Shown in pieces: positions 47,172 through 57,334 of a stretch of DNA of 64,000 nt. The notes beneath the pieces were generated by a model. It made no database searches and was not told where the DNA came from. It saw only the letters and a list, made by a program, of their open reading frames with translations. Numbering within the stretch: the first letter of the stretch is position 1; the number at the start of each line of letters is the position of its first letter. Source of the stretch: Lunularia cruciata (Eukaryota; Streptophyta; Marchantiopsida; Lunulariales; Lunulariaceae). The position numbers and the translations under genes are program-made. Where the stretch lies: contig OX419762.1 in the NCBI GenBank assembly GCA_948567375.1, forward strand, positions 35,445,034-35,509,033. Direction: 5' to 3'.

Positions 47172-48158
47172 GGTCAGCTTTGTCAAGGCCTTGGCAATGG
47201 CACTAAATCCTCTAACATAGTGGCAATAGAAGTTTGCCAACCCAAGGAATGCTCACACTCTACTCACATTCGTAGGCTAAGGAATATGTGCAATGGCCTC
47301 CACCTTGGTCTGTTGAACACCAAGTCCTCCGGGGTAGATAGTGTAACCCAAATACTCAACCTGCTCGTGGAAGATTCTACACTTCCCAAGATGTAATTTG
47401 AGTCCATGAGATCTCAACCTCTCAAACACCTCCAACAATTGTCTCTCATGCTCCTCCACACTAGTGCTATAGACCAAAATGTCATCAATATAGCACCAAA
47501 CAAAATCCAATCTAGCTAGGATCCTATCCATGACCCTCTTGAACTCAGTAGGGGTGTTCTTTAACCCAAAATGTAAGAACCTCCACTAATATAACACATC
47601 CTTGCCGTGAGGATCAATAGCCCAAAATGTTATCTTGGACTTATCCTCCTCTCTGATCAGCAACTGATGATATCCCGCTCAAAGATCCAAAGTACTGAAG
47701 ACCTTTGCATGCCCAATCACATCAAAAATCTCCTCTGGTGTAGGCATGGCATACCGATCAGCCCTGGTCTATCGGTTGATAGGACGGTAATCTCCACACA
47801 TCCACCTATTTGTGTAGTTGCCATGCATATCCTTCTTGGCTGACATCACTATGATTTATGCATACTCTCCATGTGAAATCTCCACCAAACCAGCCTCACA
47901 AAGGTCACTACTCCAATTTTGAATCAATGTCCTCTCCATCTCACTATATCAATAAGGACTTCGTAAAATTGGTGTATCGCTAGTCAGCTCAATCCGTATA
48001 CTAGGTCCCTTTAGAGCACCCAAATCCTTCATACTAAAGGCAAAACAACTCGTGTGGCTCCTCAAGAACCTCCAAACCCTCTGTCCTTCCTCTCCAATAA
48101 GCTTGGGTCCAAGATCTGGCTCCCATGTATCCTCTATAACTATAGGAGTGGAAGACAT
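47172..48158 (-). pseudogene. Reverse transcriptase of DNMT-type copy 2
   Basis: The minus strand reads RTS blocks in Ty3 order: CFAFSMKDLGALKGPSIRIE (48050), MCGDYRPINR (about 47800), STLDLXAGYHQLLIR (about 47680), LHFGLKNTPTEFKRVMDRIL (about 47555), the catalytic CYIDDILVYS (47470-47500), and VEYLGYTIYPGGLG (about 47330). The C-terminal connection is interrupted by the solo LTR at 47171. A few TAG/TAA stops are present, but the overall frame is well kept, so this copy is younger than copy 1. Confidence 0.88.
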
Positions 48159-48513
48159 ACTGACTGGCTGCTACATTGGGCCCTTGGGAGCAATAGTGTC
48201 ATGCCCCCGACTACTAGAGGTCCCAACCTTTGTGTGAAAAACTCCCTCCACTCTGGTTGCAAGCTCCACATGTCCACTAGCTACATCTCAAGTGGATCAA
48301 GGGTGTACTCCAAGTAGACCACTCTCCCTAGTAGCTACTAGTTGTGTCTCAAGAATACCATGTCCATTCGGTCCATCGCCCCCGGCATGTGCTTGAATCG
48401 TCTCAATAGGCATAGGGCTCACAAGTGTCCGAGTGGTGATGCCTAGCAAATGCATCCTACACTGCTCTACCAAGCCAAGCCTCACAATCCAATTCACAAG
48501 GCTCACAAGGCAA
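48159..48513 (-). pseudogene. Linker between DNMT and RT, copy 2
   Basis: A partly open frame at 48297-48506 reads IVRLGLVEQCRMHLLGITTR. It has no recognised domain and joins the methyltransferase to RT in the polyprotein. Confidence 0.5.
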
Positions 48514-49440
48514 ACAGTTCAAGTCCATAGCCTGACCTAACACTTGACGCCTGGATGCCTCCGACATTGTTGGAATAGGGGTAATATTGGTGCAAAAAAC
48601 CTATCGCCTACTCTCTCTCATCAGCGTTGGGCTCCACCAACTACTATAACTATGAGTCCCAAACAAGTCCAGGTCCTCCCTCTCAAAAAGCATGAGAGCT
48701 TGGGAAACTCATGAGTGTGGGAAATGCGACTCTAGGCTGTCCAACTAGCTTCACCATTGCCATAGGTGACCTATCAGCCACTACCACTATTTGAGACTGA
48801 CGCCTAACATCCAAGATATCATCAACAAGGATGTAGTCAAGTTGTTGAATTCTATCATAAGCACACTGTAGAACCTCTTTGGATAAGAGGTTTGTCCACC
48901 AAAGACAAAGATGATAAGCCTGTGATCCCCCTCTGGCTGCATCTAAAAATATAGCATGTCTCATCCAAGAATGGACCTGATGTGTACTTGCCACCACTCT
49001 AGTGCAAGAATCACCCATCAAAGGAACATTCTCCAAAAGGTAAGCTGGAGAAATGGACTGATGAACCTGGAGATGTTGTAGTATCCATAACATCTCCCAA
49101 AACACACCAAAACGAGGATCTTGAAGACCCAAACCTCTACCAGCACATGTGTATCCCTGACATGGCCATCTTAAAATCACCTCCAGATCATGGGCCCCTA
49201 GTAAGGAAATGTATGATGGTAGGGATTTCTCATAACCTCTGACTGCTGACTTCGGTAATAACTCCGGATACCAATAGGCCAAGTGTGCCACATGATGTAG
49301 AAAGACTTGCCTAGCAATCTCATCTCCCTCTACATACAAGTTCCTCTGTACTCATATACCTGCCTATAATATCACCGCTAATCCGATGTTAATCCCACCA
49401 AACAACTCCAATAGACATATCCTCTCTACTAGATATTGCC
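48514..49440 (-). pseudogene. C5 cytosine methyltransferase (DNMT) domain in Ty3 pol, copy 2
   Basis: This domain transfers a methyl group from SAM to cytosine C5. On the minus strand: motif I LLELFGGINIGLAVIL (49382-49414 region), the DEIARQVFLHH acidic block (49280-49320), motif IV RWPCQGYTCAG with catalytic Cys (49149-49171), FWEMLWIL, motif VI AYLLENVP (49022-49039), motif VIII GSQAYHLCLWWTNL (48905-48927; family QxRxR), the VGQPRVAFPTLMSFPSSHAF block, ADERE-AIGF, and motif X RRQVLGQAMDLN (48514-48549). The order I to X is linear, not circularly permuted as in plant DRM proteins. The C-terminal block (ERE..GF...LLG/LGQ) is most like DNMT3/DRM proteins. The frame 48683-49339 is clean for 218 codons. 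Stops in the motif I region and after motif VIII mark decay. Protease lies upstream and RT downstream on the same strand. Confidence 0.85.
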
Positions 49441-50400
49441 AAGCAATGAGTGTGGTATCTAGAGGTGTCAAAGCAATCAACTCTGGAGGCTCATCCTCAC
49501 ACTCATCCCCTGATGGTACGAAGGCTCCACTCCAAGCCTACTGTACCAACTGATTTGCATGATGTTGCAATGCCTCCTTTGAATTCCATAATGGAACATC
49601 CAAGGTGGATAGAACAATCCTGCTCGTAATCCAAATCCAAGTGATCTCCTCTGGTACTGGAGTATTCTTTGCATAGGCTTTCCACTCCAACAAATCACGA
49701 GGCCAAGTACCGGTACCACTAAAAGCTAAAATTGATGTTGTCATGGTCCCAGACTATAGTGAGCCAAGACGACCACTACTAAAGCGTATTGGTAGGCAAC
49801 ATACCTGTCCCTCACCAGACTGTCAACTTGGTCTATAGGAGGTTGTCTCCTCCCAATAGTCAATGCTGAAACCCATGGGGTATAACATTGCTCCCCCAAC
49901 TAGCACATCATATGACTCAACTATTGTCGCAATAGCCTGAGCTCTCACCACTAAGCTATCAGTTGGATGACCAGACTGAACCTGGACAACAAGCTCCCCA
50001 CGTGTGATGTATTGTGTCAAACCACCACCTAGAGATGTCTAGATTTGAAATGGACACCTCTTCACATCGGTCTTCCATAACTCCAGACCGACAATTGTAG
50101 CCTTCTCCAACATAAGGGATTACGCACCAAAGTCTAACAAGTCTCTGTGGTGTATAGACCTTCCCTAAAGGTCCCACCAAACGGGAAATCCTCCTCTGGT
50201 TATCCAATAGGACAACACCAGGTGTGAACCGTGCTCTTTCAAAGGCCGGTCTAGCTGGCAACTCCTCTAGTCTAGCTGCCGCTGCCTGCCATAAACCACT
50301 GGTTGTTGAATGGATCCCATGCTCTACAAACAAGCTCACTTCTTTGATGGATTATTGGACCTCCTCCATTCTCTACTTCCTATTTGTGCACCATGTTTGT
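49441..50400 (-). pseudogene. Protease-region and pre-DNMT polyprotein, copy 2
   Basis: The segment 49959-50339 reads EHGIHSTTSGLWQAAAARLE and FTPGVVLLDNQRRISRLVG. The segment 49823-50020 has SYDVLVGGAMLYPMGFSIDY, the protease flap/after-flap region matched in copy 1 (SYDMLIGEEVLFQPGF). The segment 49538-49744 reads TWPRDLLEWKAYAKNTPVPE and leads into DNMT. The gag end is missing on this strand. Confidence 0.7.
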
Positions 50401-50619
50401 GTGAGGTGCCTTGACTTTTAAGCGTTGGTGCTCTGGTGTGCTCTTGGTAGTGAGGATGGAGTGATGACCAGTCAGACTACCTTTCTTTCTCTCCGGTGAG
50501 GCAATAAGTGATGATCTGCAGACCGTGAGAGTGCATGTTGTGATGGCAGGTTACAAGTTGCCCTTTCTCCTAGTGTAGTTATCTCAATTAGAATTACATT
50601 AGTGGGTGGTGCTTAGTTG

Positions 50620-53600
50620 GTGGGGTGCTTGCAGTTATGACTTGCGGTTGCCGTTTGTGGTTTTGGTTTGCTATTGTAGTTTGCGGTTGTAGTTACTTTG
50701 TCACTACAGAGTTCTTTGGGGATTCTGGAGGAAATAGCTCTGTAGTACACTGTGGGTTTACTCGGAGTGGTACTCGGTATCAGCCTATATCTCAGGTCCC
50801 AGTGAGGGAGGAGATTGACTCTGAGTTGGAGTTTGACACAAGAACTGATTTAGTTGAGAGTGCACTTGGTGTGTTCACACCATTGTTGTGGGACATGGAC
50901 AAGATTTATGGGGCCTCTAAAGGCCCTAGGTGTTACTCTAGTACAGTGGGTACCATTGAGTTGGATGATTTCATCTAGGTGTTTGATAGTTGGTGTGATC
51001 TGTAGCAAATGCGGAACCCAAATTTATTTACACCTTTCATGGCGTGGAAGGGGTTGTCTTAACATCTAGAGGGCCTGCCGATGGATGACTACCATGAGTT
51101 TAGGAGAGCTCATTTGGAGGAGATCAAGTTATGGAGACAGTATTGGTCTCCAAACTATGTCTGTATCACTTCAAGTTTGGTGGCCAGTAGTAGATTGGTT
51201 GTACCTATGAGTTCTAGCTTGAGTAGTGTTAGTGGAGCTAGTGGAGGTGCACTAGTTAGAGATAGTGCTACTACAAGTGGAGGTACCGTTGCAAGAGGTG
51301 GTGTGGTACTAGGGTTTAACCCTATGGTGGAGTTCTTCTTGTGTTTGAGGCAGAACTACCAGGGAGTGCGGACTGTAACACCCATTTGTGCATGTGTGTG
51401 GTATTGTGATATTTAGCTTGGTATTACAAGTACTTAAGAGATATTATTTTTATAGAGATAAAGGATGGTTCTATATTAGTCATGGTTAGCCAAAGTTAGT
51501 CATAGCTAAGATAGAGAGGACCTTACTTTAGAGGAAGTAGAATTGATGAGCACCACAATTTTGGATTTTAGTGTGTTGACTTGGTATTATTCCTAGATGT
51601 TTGGTTTTGAGGAAAGAGTTGAGAACTCTTGGGCCCGCAAGCCTTTTTTTTTGGATTCTTCTTTAGTCCAAGGATAGCCCATGTGAAGGAATCCTTGACT
51701 TAGTGGTTGGGTCAAGATAAGACCACATGCTTAGGGGAATATGCCCATGTGAATGGATATTCCTTTCTACTTTGTGACTTTACTTGACTTTTAGTCTAGT
51801 AACTTGAGTTACTACGGTAATTAGTAACTTTGGTATGTAACTATTTCACAAGTATATAAACAAGGGGTGAGGAGGTACTCATCATCTTTTCATTTGCAAC
51901 TATCTCTCTCTCATTGAGTTCTCTAGTGAGCAATGTCTTGAGTCTTGGAGTGTTAGCCTTGGAGGAGTATGATGGAGTTGGAGTTCCTTGCCTTCTTAGT
52001 CCATGATGCGCTACCATAATAGCCATCAGAGGTTCCATCTGAGTGAGAGCCAGGCCGGCTCACAGATCAGCTTTGTCAGGGCCTTGGCAATGGCACTAAA
52101 TCCTCTAACATAGTGGCAATAGAAGTTTGCCAACCCAAGGAATGCTCGCACTCTACTCACATTCGTAGGCTAAGGAATATGTGCAATGGCCTCCACCTTG
52201 GTCTGTTGAACACCAAGTCCTCCGGGGTAGATAGTGTAACCCAAATACTCAACCTGCTTGTGGAAGATTCTACACTTCCCAAGATGTAATTTGAGTCCAT
52301 GAGATCTCAACCTCTCAAACACTCATCATCTTTTCATTTGCAACTATCTCTCTCTCATTGAGTTCTCTAGTGAGTAATGTCTTGAGTCTTGGAGTGTTAG
52401 CCTTGGAGGAGTATGATGGAGTTGGGGTTCCTTGCCTTCTTAGTCCATGGTGCGCTACCATAATAGCCATCAGAGGTTCATCCTAAGTGAGAGACAGGCC
52501 GGCTGACAGGACTGACAAGCTGAGGAGCTTCTAGGAGTTCCAACGGAAGGCTGGAAAGAGCCTATGCAAGGCATATACTCGCATGAGGCGGCTGATCAGT
52601 TTCACTCAGGGAGTTACTGAGGCCCAAGCAGTCCAGTTTTGGTATGGGATACCAGATAGGGAGTTGTGATGTAGAGTTTGTGATGCTACATTGTTGTAGG
52701 CTACTTCACCCACTTTGGCAGTAGTCTTTGGTTTGGTTGAGCATATTGAGCTCAACATGGTGGAGGAGAGAGTGGTGACATTTGGATTTGGTAAGGAGAC
52801 CTCATCCAGAGTTGTGACTTCTTCTAGAGTGCAGTAGAGTACACCACGCCCAGTTGGTTTTTGAGGACAAGGTGGACAGCCTAGATCCTATAGAGCAAGT
52901 GGAGGGCTAGTGGAGTTAGACCCTTACCTTCATTTTTGGGTCAGCAACAACTAGTGAGTGGTGGTGTTGCTTGTTGGACTTGTGGTGGACCTCACCATCA
53001 AAGAGAGTGTACTTAGGGCAGTGGACCTGATACATCGGGTGCATCATAGTCAACACAGAGGCAATGTGAACATTGCCACAGATTTGGTCACACACGTGAC
53101 CGGTGTTTTGACCTACACCTGGAGTTACGGAGTGGTAGGGCTATTATGGCAGGTAGTAGAGGAGCTCCAGTTCATGGAGGACGAGGTGGTAGAAGCGGCG
53201 GTATAGGATCTACACCTAGTAGGGATGCAGTACCTGCCCTTACTTTTTGATACAGCAATGGCTACTCGGATTGAGCAATTGGAGCAGAGATTGGCTAGTA
53301 TGGTTATTGCTCAGAGGAGATCAGATTTGGGTGCTGAGGCTTCCACCTCATATGATGGTAATAGAAATGCTTTGGACTTCATGTGCGGAGCAGCACAGGT
53401 GGATGCATCTGCAGGAGTGACTAGGAGTGAACTACATGCTCCAGAGCCTAGAGGAGCATCAGTGGAGTTGGACCCACATAGAGGAGAGGTAGGGAGACAG
53501 GTCAGACTTCACTAGTCTTTCACGCTATTTGAGGCATTGCAGACAACATCCATGGATCCTAGACGTCCTAGTGCAGGTGTGGTAGGTGGTGATGGAGTAC

Positions 53601-53945
53601 ATGATGAACTACCTACTAGTCAACCACCTACTACTACATAGACTGAGTCTAGCATGATGTTGGGGGCGGCTCAGCTGATTATGCAGCATCCTTTGTTTTC
53701 AGCCATGTTTACATTGGGAGTTGACCAACCCAACCCTAGTGTTCCGATTGGCTGCCATACTGTGTGAGAGTATGGATGATGCGGTTCCTACTACTAGAGC
53801 AGAGGTGGTTGATAGTAGAGTTGACTTGGTTGAGGAGAATGGGATCCGTTCAGTGACCAGTGGTATATGGCAGGCAACGGCGGCTAGAGAGATGCAAGAC
53901 GAGTCTTCAAATCAGGTTGTTGTGACAAGGCATCAAGCATGACAT
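50620..53945 (+). pseudogene. Gag and following region of DNMT-type Ty3, copy 3
   Basis: The reading gives capsid-like pieces (FTPFMAWKGLS, HEFRRAHLEEIKLWRQYW at 51090), then, after the chimeric insert, KAYTRMRRLISFTQGVTEAQ and AVQFWYGIPDREL at 52560-52670. A pair of zinc knuckles at 52972-53106 reads CWTCGGPHHQREC and CEHCHRFGHTRDRC. A coiled-coil-like MATRIEQLEQRLASMVIAQR is at 53258. The end (ENGIRSVTSGIWQATAARE, 53830-53890) matches the start of copy 2 (EHGIHSTTSGLWQAAAARLE), which places it in the same family. It lies head-to-head with copy 2. Confidence 0.7.
51374..52508. mobile_element. Chimeric insert: family-B LTR + RT fragment + LTR piece
   Basis: A full 691-bp LTR (51374-52064) is followed by 256 bp of antisense RT (52065-52320), nearly identical to 47172-47428, and then by the last 188 bp of another family-B LTR (52321-52508). 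The whole unit is flanked by GGAC on both sides (51370-51373 and 52509-52512). The LTR plus RT piece equals the arrangement at 46481-47428, so it was copied from that locus or a sister of it. The junction at 52320 shares only AC. Confidence 0.88.
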
Positions 53946-54241
53946 GAAACTTTCTTGGTTTGTATTCAAGCTTGATGTCAAAAACTTATAGTTGCTCTTC
54001 CCATCAACTCTTCATGTACTCCAAATATAAGGTTTGAAACAAGTGTTTGTGATCAATCTGCCTAATCACCTATTTCCCCAAAACATAATGGCACCAAAAA
54101 AAAATTGAATAAACCATTGCCAATTGTTCTTCATCTCAAGTAAAATATTTCCTCTCTATTGCATTTAGTTGTCAAGATACAAAGGCTATGTGATGCAATC
54201 CATCTAAGAATGCTTGTTGCAACATAACTTCAATTGCAAAT
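53910..54241 (-). pseudogene. RNase H fragment of a chromovirus-like element
   Basis: The minus strand reads ERKYFT, EEQLAMVYSIFFWCHYVLGK, IDHKHLFQTLYLEYMKS and FDIKLEYKPRKFHVMLDALS, with stops. The second half resembles the region 20200-20340 of the chromovirus (FFDIKLEYKPGRFHVILGTL). It is an isolated scrap next to the family-A LTR. Confidence 0.75.
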
Positions 54242-54628
54242 TGTAATACCAATAGCTAGACATATCATCTAGAGTTGAAAATTAGCTTGGTAACATCTAG
54301 AAGAATATTATGTCTGATGGGCTAGGTAGATCAGATAGAGGTATCACCAAAATAGTAATTATACTAATAGAGCAAGAGCTAAAACTAGCTTGAATTTGTA
54401 ATACAAAAAGCTAGATATATTATCTAAAGGTGGAAATTGGCTTGGTTGTTACCAAGCCAATTTCCACCTTTTGTAACACCAAGAGCTAGCCATATGATCT
54501 AGATGTGAAATTTGGTTTGGTGACATCTTGAATGATGTTATACATGATGGTCAAAATAGATAAGATAGAAGTATCATCAAAAGATTATTTCTACTAATAG
54601 GGCAAAAACCAAAATAGACTTGAGAACC
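54242..54628 (+). repeat. Three extra copies of the family-A LTR 5' segment
   Basis: TGTAATACCAATAGCTAG (54242), TGTAATACAAAAAGCTAG (54397) and TGTAACACCAAGAGCTAG (54472) each start a partial copy of the LTR left end. Units 1 and 3 are about 155 bp and run through GTATCACCAAAA-like blocks. Unit 2 is only 75 bp and contains a perfect palindrome. Confidence 0.8.
54426..54471. repeat. Perfect 21-bp palindrome
   Basis: AAAGGTGGAAATTGGCTTGGT (21 bases, 54426-54446) and its exact reverse complement (54451-54471) are separated by TGTT. It could form a stable hairpin or cruciform. Confidence 0.97.
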
Positions 54629-55210
54629 TTAGAACCAATAGCTAGACATATGATTTAAAGGTGAGAATTGGTTTGGTAACATGTGGAAGCATGTTATACA
54701 TGATGGACTAAACACATCAAAAGGAGGTATCACCAAAAGGGGACTTCTACTAATAGAGTAGGAATCAAAATATGCCTGGAATCTTTGAAGGCGATTTTGG
54801 AGGCCTAAATGAATGAATTAGGCCTCAAAAATGTGTAGATTCCCGCTCACCCAATAGAGGAAAGGTTGGCCTTCCCTCCCCTGCTTTGTCTCATCGAGAG
54901 CTTTCCAATGGTACCTTACTCACTTGATTCTGAGATTCCTATAGGAGATTCCCTAAAAGATTCCCTCCAATCAAAGCTTGTTTGACCAACCAGATAGGAC
55001 CTAGACCAGACATGTCACCCATCCAAGTAAGTAATCCAAGGGTGGAGCTTGCTGACATGTCACCTATCTGTGTCCCTAATCCTATGGTGGAGCTTCCTTG
55101 GAGGAGATCCTCTTTGTCTATATAATAAAGAGAAGGTGCTCCTTTGGGGCATCAAATGTTTGAGTGTGCAATCTGTGTTTTCTCTCTTCTCTTCTCCTCA
55201 GAGTATTACA
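54629..55210 (+). repeat. LTR of Ty3 element A
   Basis: About 582 bp ending GAGTATTACA. It matches the solo LTR at 23032-23601 (570 bp, opposite orientation). It contains a TATA-like CTATATAATAAAGAG at 55118 and is followed at once by a primer-binding site. The left boundary is approximate because of the repeated 5' units. Confidence 0.85.
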
Positions 55211-55211
55211 A

Positions 55212-55223
55212 TGATATCAGAGT
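55212..55223 (+). other. Primer-binding site of element A
   Basis: TGATATCAGAGT, one base after the LTR, differs at two positions from the initiator tRNA-Met site TGGTATCAGAGC. Confidence 0.75.
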
Positions 55224-55350
55224 GAGTGTTTTAGTCCAAGAGAGTGGATCACCCCTCTTGGAATAGCACAAACTACTGAAACTAAGTAATTTGAGGTGGA
55301 GAATATAGAGTAATTGCTAGACTTAGGAAGGACTTTAGAGAGCGGATGGG

Positions 55351-55572
55351 ATGGATGCACCGGGAGGAAAATTTCCCGCACCTAGCTTTCCATTCTCAAA
55401 CCCATTCCACATCAAGGTTATGTACATCCAGCATGAGCAGATGAGGGTATCGCTAGTTTATCACTTTGGTGCAGAATTCATGGACAGAGTGATGAACTCA
55501 CCAAACTCGGTGATTCTACCTGTGATGATATATGACAAAGAGTGGGATTTGACAATCTACATTCTATTATGA
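55351..55572 (+). CDS. Leader mini-ORF 1 of element A
   Basis: A 73-codon open frame starts about 130 bp after the primer-binding site: MDAPGGKFPAPSFPF, then NPFHIKVMYIQHEQMRVSLV, HFGAEFMDRV and the ending DLTIYILL. It resembles, by eye, the second leader ORF (55577) and the leader ORF of element B (63516-63686), with the pattern I-x-V-x-Y ... M-R ... FG-x-E ... PV ... I-x-L-Y-I-L-L. I do not know a family. Function unknown. It could be a short peptide or an upstream ORF controlling gag translation. Confidence 0.5.
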   Translation: MDAPGGKFPAPSFPFSNPFHIKVMYIQHEQMRVSLVYHFGAEFMDRVMNSPNSVILPVMIYDKEWDLTIYILL

Positions 55573-55576
55573 TAAA

Positions 55577-55780
55577 ATGGATATGAAGGTCCCAAATCCT
55601 CTCCCTTTCAACACTCAAGTAGAAATTTGTTATGTAGTGAGACCAAAAGTGATGTTTAGAGATTTTGTGGTCAGGAATTTTGGTGAGGAGTATTATCAAC
55701 AAGTGATAGCTTCTAAGGTCTCAATGGTAGTTCCGATAGTTTGTGCACCTTCCAGAGTGATTATATTGACTTTGTATTGA
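55577..55780 (+). CDS. Leader mini-ORF 2 of element A
   Basis: A 67-codon frame immediately after mini-ORF 1 reads MDMKVPNPLPFNTQVEICYV, VMFRDFVVRNFGEEYYQQVI and ends VIILTLY. It appears to be a tandem, diverged duplicate of mini-ORF 1 (FG-x-E block and the hydrophobic ending I-x-L-Y). It has no recognised domain. Confidence 0.5.
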   Translation: MDMKVPNPLPFNTQVEICYVVRPKVMFRDFVVRNFGEEYYQQVIASKVSMVVPIVCAPSRVIILTLY

Positions 55781-55809
55781 AGTAGACATTAGCAATTGAG
55801 TGTTGCAGG

Positions 55810-56607
55810 AACCATGGATCCGCAATTGCAATAGCTAGTGCAAGGAATGCAAGGGATGTTGAATGATTTTGAGAGATTAAGATGACCATGGAGACATTAC
55901 AAAGTCAAGTGTAGATTCTCAGGAATGATCAAGCCATGCAAGAAGAAGAGCCATCTCAAAACCCAATATCTATGATTGAAGTACTAGAGAGGCACCCGTG
56001 CCTACAAACCCTATCAATGATGAAGCCACATTGCTACTCCGGATGAAGAAGACCTGCAACATTGAGCCTTACAAGGAGCAGCATATGATGGGAGTAGTGG
56101 AAAATTGGATCTCGAGAATGAATCGATATTTCCGATTGTTCTCAACAGAGATCACAAAGCATGTTGTAGGCGTGTTTGCATGTGGGTACTTGACCAATAA
56201 AGCCCTCACATGGTATGATGTTTGGGAATGATCCATGTTGGCAAAGAGAAGGGAGGTCACATGGACAACAATGCAAGAAGGATTGTTGAAGAATTTCCAA
56301 TTGGTGGATTTTGTGCAGATGGCTCGAACCCGACTATGGGGATTGAGATAGAAGAATAGCATACACAAGTATGTGGAGGCATTTGTAGATCTATAAGCTG
56401 CAATTACCAACATGAGTCCAGTAGAGGCTCTTGACAATTTCAAACGAGGGTTGAAAGAGCGGATTTGCCAAGAAGTCATTGTGCAAAATCCTCACACGGT
56501 ATTTGAGGCTATTGCTTGTACGCAAAGAATAGTAGGAGCATTTGGTGGAGGTGAAGGAGTAGTTCCACCTCAACATTATCGGGCAGAAATGCCACACATG
56601 GGTGGAC
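55810..56607 (+). pseudogene. Gag of element A, truncated by element B
   Basis: After a short start (MDPQLQ, 55813) with stops, the capsid region reads NIEPYKEQHMMGVVENWISR, FRLFSTEITKHVVGVFACGY and LTNKALTWYD, then SPVEALDNFKRGLKERICQE and FEAIACTQRIVGAFGG. These are typical Ty3 capsid helices. The frame is open to 56607, where element B interrupts it. The rest should lie beyond the right end of the window. Confidence 0.75.
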
Positions 56608-57286
56608 TGTGAGCCGGCATGTCTCTCACTCAGGATGAACCTCTGATGGCTATTATGGTAGCGCACCATGGACTAAGAAGGCAAGGAACCCCAACTCCAT
56701 CATACTCCTCCAAGGCTAACACTCCAAGACTCAAGACATTGCTCACTAGAGAACTCAATGAGAGAGAGATAGTTGCAAATGAAAGGATGATGAGTACCTC
56801 CTCACTCCTTGTTTATATACTTGTGAAATAGTTACGTACCAAAGTTACTAATTACCGTAGTAACTCAAGTTACTAGACTAAAAGTCAAGTAAAGTCAAAA
56901 AGTAGAAAGGAATATCCATTCACATGGGCATATTCCCCTTATCTTGACCCAACCACTAAAGCAAGGATTCCTTCACATGGGCTATCCTTGGACTAAAGAA
57001 GAATCCAAAACAAAAAGGCTTGCGGGCCCAAGAGTTCTCAACTCTTTCCCCAAAGCCAAACACCTAGGAATAATACCAAGTCAACACACTAAAATCCAAA
57101 ATAGTGGTGCTCATCTTTTCTACTTTCTCTAAAGTAAGGTCCCATCTATCTTAGCTATGACTAACTTTAGCTAACCATGACTAATATAGAACCATCCTTT
57201 ATCTCTATATAAATAATATCTCTTAAGTACTTGTAATACCAAGCTAAATATCACAATACCACACACATGCACAAATGGGTGTTACA
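56608..57286 (-). repeat. 3' LTR of element B
   Basis: 679 bp; on the plus strand it runs TGTGAGCCGGCATGTC ... GGGTGTTACA. It matches the solo LTRs at 46481 and 51374 and the partial copy at 63728. The minus-strand polypurine tract TCCGGGGGTAAA (plus 57287-57298) precedes it. The left flank is GGAC (56604-56607). Confidence 0.93.
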
Positions 57287-57334
57287 TTTACCCCCGGACT
57301 AAGTTTTCACTTTGTCCTCAAAGTGAAGGTCTCT

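Larger units (their letters stand above)
44104..50400 (-). mobile_element. DNMT/PHD-bearing Ty3/gypsy retroelement, copy 2
   Basis: The pol order on the minus strand is protease, DNMT, RT, RNase H, integrase, PHD finger, polypurine tract, LTR start. It lacks gag and a 5' LTR. It carries one younger solo LTR of family B in RT. A DNA-methylation writer plus a histone reader in one retroelement polyprotein is the main novelty of the window. Confidence 0.8.
54629..56607 (+). mobile_element. Ty3/gypsy element A, 5' part
   Basis: LTR, primer-binding site, two leader mini-ORFs and gag in order, broken at 56607 by the insertion of element B in the opposite orientation. Its solo LTR relative sits at 23032-23601 with a GGTGA duplication. 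Confidence 0.8.

Noticed and set aside
56619-56831. 70-codon frame repeated at 46948, 51841, 56619 and 63766
   Set aside because: It is part of the family-B LTR in every case and reflects LTR identity, not a conserved gene.
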